NCBI RefSeq assembly: GCF_004354985.1
Contig: NZ_SMSK01000016.1
Span: 103,128-167,127, forward strand
DNA length: 64,000 bases
Reading direction: 5' to 3'
DNA from: Segetibacter sp. 3557_3
GTDB taxonomy: Bacteria > Bacteroidota > Bacteroidia > Chitinophagales > Chitinophagaceae
Shown one piece after another: positions 47,004 to 55,603 of this stretch (position 1 is the first letter of the stretch; every line of letters starts with the position of its first letter). The translations under genes and the position numbers were made by a program. The notes under the pieces are model-generated. The model saw only the letters and a program-made list of their open reading frames with translations, made no database searches and had not been told where the DNA came from.

Positions 47004-47099
47004 CTAGACCCGTACGGTTGGTGTTTAACCAAACACCAATAGGCCCCACATAAACCTGGTCTTTTTCAGGTAAAATGTAAAACATCAATCTCTTAACCA

Positions 47100-47657
47100 T
47101 CAGGTCAACGACCTGATGGTTTTACATGGGTTACCTGCTGCCACCACATCCGCAGGAACATCTTTCGTGACTACGCTGCCCGCCCCAATAATCGACCGGT
47201 CACCAATACTTACTCCTGGGCAGATAACCGCGCCTCCACCTATCCATACGTTTGAGCCTATCGTTATTGGTTTTGCAAATTCAACTCCGCTTGCTCTTTC
47301 CTGCCAGTTCATGGGGTGCATCGCCGTGTAAACCTGAACACCGGGCCCAAACAGCACGTCGTTCCCGATAGTAATCTGCATTACATCCAGCAGCACGCAA
47401 TTAAAATTAAAGAACACCCGGTCGCCCACTTTTATGTTATAACCGTAATCACAATAGAAAGGTGGTTCAATCCAAAGATTGTCGCCCTGGTTCCAAATAA
47501 GTGAACGAAGTATTGTTCCTCTTGAACTCATTTCTTCGGGCGAACTATCATTTAATTTTTTTATTAACAGCCTGCAGTTTAAGCGTTCGGTAATTAGTTG
47601 GGGGTCGCCGGCATTGTACAACTCACCAGCTAACATCTTTTCTTTTTCGGCGCTCAT
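47100..47657 (-). CDS. Maltose O-acetyltransferase-like (hexapeptide) enzyme
   Basis: A 185-residue left-handed beta-helix acetyltransferase of the Maa/NodL type, moving acetyl from acetyl-CoA to a sugar hydroxyl. Marks: MSAEKEKMLAGELYNAGDPQL at the N-terminus (Mac domain, in part), PFYCDYGYNIKVGDRVFFN (about 81-99), the catalytic His in YTAMHPMNW, and IGSNVWIGGGAVICPGVSIGDRSIIGAGSVVTKDVP (in part), which shows the hexapeptide turns. Length fits. It starts at ATG 47657. Which sugar it acetylates is unknown. Confidence 0.93.
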   Translation of the reverse strand: MSAEKEKMLAGELYNAGDPQLITERLNCRLLIKKLNDSSPEEMSSRGTILRSLIWNQGDNLWIEPPFYCDYGYNIKVGDRVFFNFNCVLLDVMQITIGNDVLFGPGVQVYTAMHPMNWQERASGVEFAKPITIGSNVWIGGGAVICPGVSIGDRSIIGAGSVVTKDVPADVVAAGNPCKTIRSLT

Positions 47658-48045
47658 TTCTCGTCTGATTTAAAGGCATAATCGTTCTTTTATTATGCCC
47701 GTTGATTTTTTATACAATCTGGGTTGTTCACCTTCTTCATTGAGAATGAACTTCTACAGTTCTGGAACTCAACTTATGCACAGCCCCAGCTTTATGTAAA
47801 GGCTATTATATTCAGTATTGTAAAGCATAATCCCCAATTGGAATTCTTAAGTATGTACTGTACAACAAGTTGCGAGGTTCGTGTAAAGTACTTTGAACAA
47901 ACCATGCAATTAGTCCACAGCTTTAAAGGAATGACTTTGTTATATTGATCCTCATCCATTGCCATGTAGAAATTGTAAACAGGCAAATACACATGGCAGG
48001 AATATTGAATACGCATTAGTCAATTATTCATTAAAAACAAAAGTT
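47658..48045. other. Intergenic, no gene recognised
   Basis: About 390 AT-rich bases between divergent genes. Overlapping frames on both strands (about 47724-48016) are open but carry no recognisable domain; I do not call them. Confidence 0.45.
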
Positions 48046-48285
48046 ATGGCGACTAATTTGAATCCCGAACACAAAGAAGGACCAGTTGCTACGGCAATTG
48101 AAGAGCAAACTGCAAAGATCCCGTCTGACGTATTTCTGTGGGCCGCATTAGGTTCAATGGCTGTTTCACTTGGTTTGCAGATTGCAGGCCACAGGCACAG
48201 AAGCTTATTCATTGGTCAATGGCCCGCGCCATTCCTCTTGCTTGGCTTGTATAACAAATTAGTGAAGCTGGAAGGTCACGACTAG
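48046..48285 (+). CDS. Small membrane protein, unknown function
   Basis: A 79-residue protein; I start at ATG 48046 (MATNLNPEHKEGP), the first ATG that gives a sensible product. A polar N-terminus of about 30 residues is followed by two short hydrophobic segments (about 34-50 and 58-72) with GHRHRS between them. It resembles small Bacteroidota membrane proteins without a known role. A terminator follows, supporting the call. Function unknown. Confidence 0.65.
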   Translation: MATNLNPEHKEGPVATAIEEQTAKIPSDVFLWAALGSMAVSLGLQIAGHRHRSLFIGQWPAPFLLLGLYNKLVKLEGHD

Positions 48286-48304
48286 CATCATTACTTAATG
48301 TATG

Positions 48305-48332
48305 AAACCCCTGAGCAATCGGGGGTTTTTTT
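48305..48332 (+). terminator. Rho-independent terminator
   Basis: Stem aaacccc / ggggttt with a 10-nt loop and a T tract, 20 nt after the small membrane protein gene. Confidence 0.75.
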
Positions 48333-48354
48333 GTGCCCTGGCTTTACCCATTGA

Positions 48355-48391
48355 TGGAGCATCGTTGTGTCACTCCCTTGTACTTGTAGAT
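48355..48391 (-). repeat. Short copy of the dispersed repeat
   Basis: On the minus strand it reads gtacaagggagtgacacaac then gatgctcc. It matches the two ends of the long copy at 35251, without the ccgaac / ccgggcgggc middle. Confidence 0.6.
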
Positions 48392-48439
48392 ATCCTATTG
48401 AGCTGATTAAAACCGGCTTCAAAGAAGTTTCCCGTATTA

Positions 48440-48823
48440 TTACAACACCAGTTGCGTGTATAAGCGCGCCAATGTTGCTGCCGCATCCTTACACATGCCC
48501 GGGTGCACAGGAGAAGTTTGAATGATCGTACTTCTTGCTGCCGTGAGCCATCTAAACCTTGAAGCCTGCGAGAATTTACCAATCGGTCCGCTGCCTGCTC
48601 CACCGGCACATATTTGCTCAAAGGCATTTAAACGTTGCAATACTTCATTGTAATTAGTATCGGAACAAAAGCATTGTAATCTTGAGGGATCCAGGTGAAA
48701 ACGCGTTTGTAAAAAACGCTCTGAGGCGCAGAATAATATTATTCCAACGTTGAGAAACTCTTCTCTTTCTACCCGTGGCATAAACCGGATCACGGCGTAT
48801 TCAAACAAGTGTCTCTCTTGCAT
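48440..48823 (-). CDS. DUF3037 protein, partner of the HipA-like kinase
   Basis: A 127-residue DUF3037 protein, starting at ATG 48823 (MQERHLFEYAVIRFMPRVEREEFLNVGIILF, in part); earlier codons of the frame overlap the upstream gene and are rejected. The EYAVIRFMPRVEREEFLNVG opening is the family mark. The gene overlaps the 3' end of the HipA-like gene by 23 nt (48801-48823), so the two are translationally coupled. DUF3037 often sits beside HipA-like kinases, and the pair's role is not known. A toxin/antitoxin-like or signalling unit is an inference. Confidence 0.85.
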   Translation of the reverse strand: MQERHLFEYAVIRFMPRVEREEFLNVGIILFCASERFLQTRFHLDPSRLQCFCSDTNYNEVLQRLNAFEQICAGGAGSGPIGKFSQASRFRWLTAARSTIIQTSPVHPGMCKDAAATLARLYTQLVL

Positions 48824-49598
48824 AATTTGCTGCTTTGATAATTTCTCCCGAAAGCGCAAGCCGGCGTTCAAGAAATTCAATGTAAACCTCTCTTTTCTCT
48901 GCCGGGCTTTCGCTGTTTTCATCCAATAGCCAGCTATCCGGTACTACAGAAACAATTGATCGGATCCGGTCACTCGTCAATATTGCTTTACAAGCGATAT
49001 CTACTGACTCCAGTTCACTTGCAAAAGGCAATAGCACATGATCCTTTACCTGGGTAAATGCACGGCCCGCCTGCTCTTGCACATTATGCCAGGAATGATG
49101 AAAATACAGCGATGCACCATGATCGATTAACCAAAGTTCCTGGTTCCAGGTAAGCATATTGGTATTCCGGGCGGTTCGGTCAACATTGGTGATCAGGCAG
49201 TCGAGCCAAACAATTTTGGAAGCAAGTTCAGCAGGTACTTTGTTCACCACCGGGTCGAAGGTGATTGAACCCGACAGGTAATGCAGGGCAAGGTTAAGCC
49301 CAACACTCGCCTTAAGCAAATCCTGTATCTCTTTATCCGGTTCCGTTCTCCCAAATGCCTCATCAATAACAGCAAATACAATTTCAGGAATTTTCAGCCC
49401 TATCGCACGTGCAAGCTCACCGGATATCAGTTCTGCAATCAGGGTTTTTACCCCTTGCCCTGCACCACGGAACTTGAGTACATACAAGAAGTCGTCGTCG
49501 GCCTCCACGATTGCCGGCAACGATCCACCCTCGCGTAAAGGGGTAACATAACGGGTAACATTCACCGTTCGTAGATCCGGTTTACCAATTGCTGTCAT
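48801..49598 (-). CDS. HipA-like kinase domain protein
   Basis: A 265-residue protein of the HipA-like kinase family, related to the HipA C-terminal kinase lobe but without the usual N-terminal HipA_N domain. The probable ATP-binding Lys is Lys42 in FLYVLKFRGAG. The catalytic loop is NVDRTARNTNML (Asp140, Asn145) and the metal-binding Asp is in WLIDHGASLYF (Asp159). Starts at ATG 49598. Its 3' end overlaps the DUF3037 gene. HipA itself phosphorylates glutamyl-tRNA synthetase, but this shorter group has no proven target. Confidence 0.85.
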   Translation of the reverse strand: MTAIGKPDLRTVNVTRYVTPLREGGSLPAIVEADDDFLYVLKFRGAGQGVKTLIAELISGELARAIGLKIPEIVFAVIDEAFGRTEPDKEIQDLLKASVGLNLALHYLSGSITFDPVVNKVPAELASKIVWLDCLITNVDRTARNTNMLTWNQELWLIDHGASLYFHHSWHNVQEQAGRAFTQVKDHVLLPFASELESVDIACKAILTSDRIRSIVSVVPDSWLLDENSESPAEKREVYIEFLERRLALSGEIIKAANYARETLV

Positions 49599-49744
49599 AT
49601 TGCAGGCTTATCCGTGCCGTTTAGCTGGAATACTGTTCCAGCGGCATGGGTCGAAAGTACTTGTTTTTTAAACCCGATCGCTTCAAGTTCATTGTTTCCA
49701 GCTTATACATTCCATTAGCAGGCTTTATGGCCTTGCTTCAAAAC

Positions 49745-49780
49745 AAAAAGGTTGCCCCAATTAAGCAGCAACCTTTTTTT
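49745..49780 (-). terminator. Terminator of the DUF4142 lipoprotein gene
   Basis: Stem aaaaaggttgc / gcaaccttttt with a 12-nt loop, 18 nt past the minus-strand stop codon at 49798. The flanks are A- and T-rich on both sides, so it may work in both directions. Confidence 0.8.
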
Positions 49781-49797
49781 AACCAGTATAAAAAAAC

Positions 49798-50391
49798 TTA
49801 CATCTTCCCCTGCATCGCCTTAGCCATATCGAGGTGTTTTTGCACCACCGGCTTTGTACTCGTTACAATGTTTTTAAGATCCTCGTCCGTAACTGTTGTT
49901 TCGGCGCTGTTTAGCTTTTCAAGCAAATCCTGGTGTTCAGCCACCATTTTGTCCGTCCACGCTTTGTCCCATTCTTTACCTTTTGCTTCTGTAAGGGTAA
50001 CTGCACCTGTGGTATCAACTGTTGGTGCGGTAAGACCTTTTTGCTGAACCAGGGCAGTTACTTTTTTACCTAAAGCCTGGTGTTCAGCAAGCATCATTTT
50101 GGCGTGGCTCTTTAATTGTGCATTTGTACCATTATTCATACCCGCTTTCAACCAGGCCATTTCAGTGTCGTTTTTAGTAACCATGGTATTGATAACGTCC
50201 TGGTTTGGGTTTCCACCGGTGTTCATACCGCTCATTGCACCAGTTCCGGTGTCTGCAGCACCTGCACCGGTATCGTTGGTTTTAACAGTGCTGCTATCGG
50301 CATTGCCAGACGTGTCTGAGCCGCTGTTACACGATGTGGCGATTATACCCGAAGCGAATACTACAGCGAGCGCTTTAATGGACATTTTCAT
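49798..50391 (-). CDS. DUF4142 lipoprotein
   Basis: A 197-residue predicted lipoprotein with lipobox IIATSC (Cys21), a Ser/Thr/Asp/Gly-rich linker (about 22-60) and a DUF4142 helical bundle: VINTMVTKNDTEMAWLKAGMNN, LKSHAKMMLAEHQALGKKVTAL and DKMVAEHQDLLEKL, HLDMAKAMQ. This is the third DUF4142 gene in the window, after 1508 and 2938. Here the bundle halves are joined by an ordinary loop, which makes the 2938 gene stand out. Function unknown. Confidence 0.88.
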   Translation of the reverse strand: MKMSIKALAVVFASGIIATSCNSGSDTSGNADSSTVKTNDTGAGAADTGTGAMSGMNTGGNPNQDVINTMVTKNDTEMAWLKAGMNNGTNAQLKSHAKMMLAEHQALGKKVTALVQQKGLTAPTVDTTGAVTLTEAKGKEWDKAWTDKMVAEHQDLLEKLNSAETTVTDEDLKNIVTSTKPVVQKHLDMAKAMQGKM

Positions 50392-50650
50392 AACGAATGA
50401 TTTTAGTAGCTAATAGCCTAAAAAAAACCGTTCCACCGCGGCGGCTGAACTGCACCTGTAATTGATATTGAAACGATTGCTACAAGGACGCATAAGGATT
50501 TACGGTTTACCCTAAATTGAGCTCCTAATAGGGCTTCAGCTGCAATTGCTGGTATGTTGGTAGCAACACATGGTGTGATGTTTGCAAAAAGGGTTGCAAA
50601 CAATATTCAGGAGCGCCGGTAAATGAGCGCGCCCTGGTTAACCAAAGTAT

Positions 50651-51304
50651 ATGAACATAGCCGTACTTTTCGATATGGATGGGGTTATTGTAGACAGTAA
50701 TCCTTATCACAAAAAAGCTTTTGAACAGTTTTTTGAAGAACACGAGGTTTCGCTAAGTGATGAGGAGTTGAAAACCCATGTCTATGGTCGTACAAATAAG
50801 GAGATCATGCCTTATGTATTTAAAGATGATTATACACCCGAGAAAGGGGAAGTGTGGGCCGACGAGAAGGAGGCGCTATTCCGGGATCTATACAAGTCCG
50901 ATATTGAACCGGTAAAAGACCTTGTTCCCTTTCTACAGCAGTTGAGAGCAGCTAACATTAAAACAGCCGTGGGAACCTCCGCGCCAAGGGCGAATTTGGA
51001 TTTTGTGCTGGATGCACTTGCCATTCGTGAATACTTCGATGCGCTGCTGGATTCAACCGATGTTATTTCAGGAAAACCTGATCCGGAAATCTACCTGAAT
51101 TCCGCCCAAAAGCTGGGTATTGATCCTTCTGCGTGTATCGTAATCGAAGATTCACTGGCGGGTGTGCAGGCCGGGTTAAGTGCGGGTATGAAAGTTATTG
51201 GTATTACCACCACACACACACCTGAAGAACTAGCCAATACCCACCTGGTTATCGATGATTATGAAGGGCTAACCGTAGACAGACTTCTGGCGCTGGTTGG
51301 GTAA
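50651..51304 (+). CDS. HAD-family beta-phosphoglucomutase-like enzyme
   Basis: A 217-residue HAD hydrolase of the beta-phosphoglucomutase group. Motif I is FDMDGVIVDSN with both Asp8 and Asp10 present, unlike its relative in the arabinose operon. Motif II is GTSAPRAN (about 118), motif III is the Lys in SGKPDPE (about 148) and motif IV is VIEDSLAGVQAG. It probably acts on a small sugar phosphate. The start is ATG 50651. It stands alone, 103 nt before the SGNH hydrolase gene. Confidence 0.9.
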   Translation: MNIAVLFDMDGVIVDSNPYHKKAFEQFFEEHEVSLSDEELKTHVYGRTNKEIMPYVFKDDYTPEKGEVWADEKEALFRDLYKSDIEPVKDLVPFLQQLRAANIKTAVGTSAPRANLDFVLDALAIREYFDALLDSTDVISGKPDPEIYLNSAQKLGIDPSACIVIEDSLAGVQAGLSAGMKVIGITTTHTPEELANTHLVIDDYEGLTVDRLLALVG

Positions 51305-51406
51305 GCTGTCGGGCGCAGGCAGCATTAGCGTGCTGGTGTAAAATGATTTATATGGTGGCTATTGAATTCAGGATATTTCACCTTTCTATCCGAAATTGCC
51401 AACCAT

Positions 51407-52063
51407 ATGAAACTATTGCCACTACTCTTATTGCTCTTGCTACAGGGCGTGCTTCATGCACAAACAGCACCTCCCTTCTGGAAAGAAATAGTTGAATTTA
51501 AAAAGCAAGACTCGAGTAGGGTCATCAGCTCGAGGCCCATTGTGCTGGTTGGAAGTTCCTCGTTTCAAAAGTGGAAGGACGTAAATGAATACCTCCCGGG
51601 TTATCCTATTCTAAACCGTGGCTTTGGGGGTTCTACACTGGTAGATGTTATTCGCTATGCTTACGACGTTATTCTTCTGTACAAACCCAAACAGGTGATG
51701 GTTTATTGCGGCGAAAACGATCTGGCATCCGGTGACAGCATTCCGGTAGATGAGGTTGTTCTCCGTTTTAAAACCCTGTTCGGAATCATCCGCCAAAACC
51801 TGCCTGTTACAAAAATTGACTTCGTAGCCATGAAGCTTAGTCCAAGCCGCCAGCAGATCTTTTCTAAAGTGAAAGAGGCGAACCGGCAGATCCGCGCTTT
51901 CTTGAAAAAGCAGAAAAACACCGGCTTTGTTGATGTGGAAACGGCAATGCTTGATGCCAACGGCAATACGCGTGAAGAACTTTTCCTGCAGGATCGGCTG
52001 CATATGAAACCTGCCGGTTATGCCATCTGGCAAAAGGCCATGCTTCCACACTTATTGAAATGA
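51407..52063 (+). CDS. Exported SGNH/GDSL hydrolase
   Basis: A 218-residue exported esterase-like protein. The start ATG 51407 gives a signal peptide ending in LHAQ; the frame runs 15 codons upstream without a better start. Block I is LVGSSSFQKW with the Ser nucleophile (about residue 43), then NRGFGGST (block II Gly), GENDLA (block III Asn) and DRLHMKPAGY (block V Asp and His). It is typical of SGNH hydrolases that remove acetyl or acyl groups from glycans or lipids in the periplasm. The palindrome cluster begins at its stop codon. Confidence 0.9.
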   Translation: MKLLPLLLLLLLQGVLHAQTAPPFWKEIVEFKKQDSSRVISSRPIVLVGSSSFQKWKDVNEYLPGYPILNRGFGGSTLVDVIRYAYDVILLYKPKQVMVYCGENDLASGDSIPVDEVVLRFKTLFGIIRQNLPVTKIDFVAMKLSPSRQQIFSKVKEANRQIRAFLKKQKNTGFVDVETAMLDANGNTREELFLQDRLHMKPAGYAIWQKAMLPHLLK

Positions 52064-52269
52064 GGTGACAACACCCGCAGGGGCGAGGATAGCTGCAGGT
52101 GACAACACCTGCTTGGACGGGGATTACTGTGGGTGACAACACCTGCAGGCGCGGCAAGGTGACAACACCTGCATTGGCGGACGAGGCGGCGGGATTACCG
52201 CGGGTGACAACATCCGCAGGTGCGGCAATGGTGACAACACCTGCAAGGGCGTTAGGTGACAACACCTGT
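52063..52269. repeat. Seven-copy short palindrome cluster
   Basis: Seven copies of a 16-18 bp unit, (c)aggtgacaacacctg(c), start at 52063, 52096, 52132, 52157, 52203, 52229 and 52254. In the best copy CAGGTG and CACCTG pair perfectly around ACAA. Spacers are 25-46 nt from start to start, irregular and GC-rich. The cluster fills the gap between two convergent genes, and copies with ccgcagg differ at the right arm. It may terminate or insulate transcription, or be a protein-binding array. Confidence 0.85.
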
Positions 52270-52295
52270 ACGGTTGGTCCGGCATACTTCGCTGC

Positions 52296-55127
52296 TTAAA
52301 GTGATTCGTCCACGAGGTACAATATCGACTCATAGTTCTCTTTTACCGCATCCGACATGGCGATCTCGCAGGTTTTGGTAGAGGAGTAGTAGCCGTCGAA
52401 CTTCCTGGCACTCACTTCAAGCGCTTCGGGCCTGGTGGCTGAAGCTGTTAACTCGGGAAATAGAAAGCCGCGGTCGCCAGCCATACCGCAACAGCCAGCG
52501 TATTTCGGCACCGTTACTTCATTTGCAAAATGATTCGCAACCTTCAAGAACTGTTTTCCTGTTTTCATTTTCTCGAGTGAACAAACCGGGTGCAGTACAA
52601 TACTGTCCTTCTTAAAACGCGCATCTACAAAAGGAATCACCATATCATACAAAAACTCCACACTGTCCAGTATGGTTAACCGGTCAAAGCGTTGCTGATT
52701 TTCAGGATCCAGGGCACCCCGAAGGTTATGTAAGGTGTATGCACAGGAGCTCACATCTATCACGACCGGTATGCTCCCTTCTTCACTCGAGGTCCACATA
52801 CGCTCAACAACCTGGTTCGCTGTAAAACGATATGCATCCTTAAACCCCTTCGACGAAAATATCTGCCCGCAGCAACTCCCGCTAACGTTTTCAAGCAGGC
52901 TGACGTTGATTGAAGCCTTCTCGCAAACACTCAGGAAAGTTTGAATCAGGTTTTTAGTTTTACCTGCATATGTTCCCATCATTCTTGAGATACATGCAGG
53001 AAAATATACAATCCTGCTTTCTGCGGATCCTGTCGCTACCGCGTGTTTAGCTTTGTAATCAAACTTTGGCGGAAGCCCGATCTGGTCCGACCACAACGGC
53101 ATCGCAGGGGTCAGCTTTTGTAAGCCTTTGGTCAGGCGGAACATGGTTTGCCTTCCAAATACCCTGTTCATCCCGTTCCCTGCACTGATTGCAAACCGCG
53201 CGGCCCACTCAACCGTCTTAAAGTTTCGCGCGACGGCTACGGCCAATTTGTTTGCACCCGCGGAATGATTTTCTCTTCTTAATCTTTTAACAAGGTCACC
53301 GGTATTGATGTCAACCGGGCATGCTGTTGCACATAGGCCATCAACAGCACAGGTATCCAGGCCATCGTATTGGTATTGGTCGAGCAGTAGTTTATAATTA
53401 GCCCGGTCGCCGCTCTCCTCAAGGTTTTTTAGTGCTCGTCTGATTACAATCCTTCTCCTCGGTGTGGTGGTGATATCGCGGCTGGGGCATTTGTGCTCGC
53501 AATAACCACATTCAATACACCTGTCAACTTCTTCTTCAACAGATGGCAGGTCCTTAAGGTTGCGGATGTGTACCGATGGATCGTTGTTGATGATTACGCC
53601 CGGGTTCAGCAGCATATGCGGGTCAACAGCAAGCTTAATCTTTCTCATGATCTCGTACGCTTCGGCTCCCCATTCTGTTTCAACAAAGGGCGCCATGTTG
53701 CGGCCGGTTCCATGTTCTGCTTTCAGCGTGCCATCATACTTCGAAACCACCAGGGTTACCACTTCGCGCATAAACTGGTCATACCTGTTAATCTCGGCTT
53801 CGGTACTAAACGACTGTGTTACCACAAAGTGGATATTGCCATCTTTGGCGTGACCAAAAATGATTGCGTTGTGATAGTTGTATTTCGTAAAGAGTTGTTG
53901 CAGGTCAACAATTGCATCGCCAAGCATTTCAACCGGGAACGCGATGTCCTCCAGGATTACCGTTGTGCCGCTCGCCCGAACAGCACCCACAGCTGGGAAC
54001 AGGCCTTTACGCACCTTCCAGAAAAACTCCTGTTCAGCCGGATCATTGGTAAAAACGGGTGCATTAAAAAGTTCAAGTTCCGGCGTGGATGCCAGGAACC
54101 GGTTTACTCTTTCATCAAGTTCTTCACGGCTGTTTTCCTGGAATTCGATCAGTAACGCCGAAGCCCCATCCGGTAATGTTTTAACAATTGCCGGCATCCC
54201 GGGCATATGCTCTACCGCGCGGAGCGAAGCCCTGTCCATCAACTCAACCATCAGCGCACCCGCCTTTGTGAGCGGAACAATTGCCTTGCACGCAGCATAG
54301 ATTGTAGGAAAATATAAAAGCCCGGTAGACTTAAATGCATAATCGGGCACTGTGTTCAATACAGCTTCAGCAATAAATGCCAGGGTTCCTTCTCCACCAA
54401 TAAGCAGGTGGGCAAGTATATCTAATGGATGTTCGTAATCGATAAATGCGTTTAACCCATACCCGACCGTATTTTTGGTCTGGTATTTTTTCCTGATCTT
54501 ATCATAGAGCTTTGGATCATTTCTAACCTGTTGACTAATTTCACCCAGGCAGGAGGACAAGGCCGTACAGTCCTTTTCGAAACGTTCGTAGTCAGATGGG
54601 TTTTCTGTGTTGAACGTACGACCATCCGGCAGTATAAACCTGATGTATTTGGTGGTATGGTATGCATTTAAGATGACTCCACAGCACATCCCGCTTGAAT
54701 TGTTCGACAATATTCCACCCATCATTGCAGCGCTGATACTCGAAGGGTCGGGACCAATCTTCCTGCGGTGTTTTTTTAAATAAGCATTTACCATCGCACC
54801 GGTAATCCCCGGTTGAACCCGAACCATGTTTCCCCCGTCTTCAACCGTTATCCTGTTCCAAAACTGGCTCAGATCTACCAGGATGCCATCGGTAATCGCC
54901 TGTCCCGAAAGGCTCGTACCACCGGTTCTAAAAACAAGTGGAATATGGTATTGCTGCGAAAAACGAAACAATGCAGCGATCTCGCTTTCATTAACGGGTT
55001 GCACAACTGCTTTGGGTACGAGGTAGTAAAAGCCAGCATCGGAAGCAAATGAAATAACGTCGATATACCGCGACCTTATTCGGTTAACGGGTAAGATGGT
55101 GCTTAGTTCGGATTCGATGTTAATCAT
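52296..55127 (-). CDS. FAD/4Fe-4S oxidoreductase (GlcD-like + CCG domain)
   Basis: A 943-residue fused flavoprotein of the D-lactate/glycolate dehydrogenase type. I start at ATG 55127; a GTG four codons upstream is the alternative. An FAD-binding domain (about 35-250; VFRTGGTSLSGQAITDG, GPDPSSISAAMMGG) and FAD-oxidase C-terminal part (about 270-525; HAKDGNIHF, EHGTGRNMAPF) are followed by two 4Fe-4S motifs (CIECGYCEHKCP and CAVDGLCATACPVD) and a cysteine-rich electron-transfer domain with SCCGQIF and GCCGMAGDRGF. Related single-chain enzymes oxidise 2-hydroxy acids such as D-lactate to the respiratory chain. The exact substrate is not shown. Confidence 0.92.
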   Translation of the reverse strand: MINIESELSTILPVNRIRSRYIDVISFASDAGFYYLVPKAVVQPVNESEIAALFRFSQQYHIPLVFRTGGTSLSGQAITDGILVDLSQFWNRITVEDGGNMVRVQPGITGAMVNAYLKKHRRKIGPDPSSISAAMMGGILSNNSSGMCCGVILNAYHTTKYIRFILPDGRTFNTENPSDYERFEKDCTALSSCLGEISQQVRNDPKLYDKIRKKYQTKNTVGYGLNAFIDYEHPLDILAHLLIGGEGTLAFIAEAVLNTVPDYAFKSTGLLYFPTIYAACKAIVPLTKAGALMVELMDRASLRAVEHMPGMPAIVKTLPDGASALLIEFQENSREELDERVNRFLASTPELELFNAPVFTNDPAEQEFFWKVRKGLFPAVGAVRASGTTVILEDIAFPVEMLGDAIVDLQQLFTKYNYHNAIIFGHAKDGNIHFVVTQSFSTEAEINRYDQFMREVVTLVVSKYDGTLKAEHGTGRNMAPFVETEWGAEAYEIMRKIKLAVDPHMLLNPGVIINNDPSVHIRNLKDLPSVEEEVDRCIECGYCEHKCPSRDITTTPRRRIVIRRALKNLEESGDRANYKLLLDQYQYDGLDTCAVDGLCATACPVDINTGDLVKRLRRENHSAGANKLAVAVARNFKTVEWAARFAISAGNGMNRVFGRQTMFRLTKGLQKLTPAMPLWSDQIGLPPKFDYKAKHAVATGSAESRIVYFPACISRMMGTYAGKTKNLIQTFLSVCEKASINVSLLENVSGSCCGQIFSSKGFKDAYRFTANQVVERMWTSSEEGSIPVVIDVSSCAYTLHNLRGALDPENQQRFDRLTILDSVEFLYDMVIPFVDARFKKDSIVLHPVCSLEKMKTGKQFLKVANHFANEVTVPKYAGCCGMAGDRGFLFPELTASATRPEALEVSARKFDGYYSSTKTCEIAMSDAVKENYESILYLVDESL

Positions 55128-55545
55128 TGTTTTACTCACAAACTCAACTTTATAGCAAAATGCCGCGGTACAAAAAAAACGATGTAGATGACTTGCAAAA
55201 TAAGAAGAATAGCGAAGTCCCCGTTGTATTTTAACATGCGCACATGCCCTACCCGGTATGCCGCGGGTGACCAGGACAGTACTAAGTAGTCGCCTTTCCA
55301 GGTTGTAAAAATGCGCCAGGTAAAAAGGCAGCTATAAAAGTATATAAACTTATTCTAATTGAAATAGCATTCAATAATAATTTATCTATGATCCGCCTGG
55401 AGAGCTGCTATAGAGTTTTAGATGCAGAACCCAGTTATGGCGCAACAGAGATCACATTGCTAATGTTTGACTGATAACATTTCCACCGGGCTCGTAAATC
55501 CTTCGCTTTTCTCCGTTGGTAATCGGTGACGGCAACAGTAATCCC
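55128..55545. other. Intergenic, no gene seen
   Basis: About 420 bases between the FAD/Fe-S gene and the susD terminator. It should hold the promoter of the FAD/Fe-S gene. A 64-codon frame at 55435-55629 overlaps the terminator and susD and is rejected. Confidence 0.45.
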
Positions 55546-55583
55546 AAGAAAAAGCCGGGTAACAGCTATTCCTGTACCCGGCT
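55546..55583 (-). terminator. Terminator of the susCD operon
   Basis: Perfect 9-bp stem (agccgggta / tacccggct) with a 13-nt loop; on the minus strand it is followed by a T tract. It lies about 20 nt past the susD stop codon. Confidence 0.85.
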
Positions 55584-55603
55584 CAAAATCAATCTTCATG
55601 AAT

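Noticed and set aside
47724..48016. Overlapping frames on both strands before the small membrane protein
   Set aside because: AT-rich, no domain, both strands equally open.
52063..52269. Palindrome cluster read as a CRISPR array
   Set aside because: Units are too short and spacers vary from about 7 to 30 nt; no cas genes nearby.
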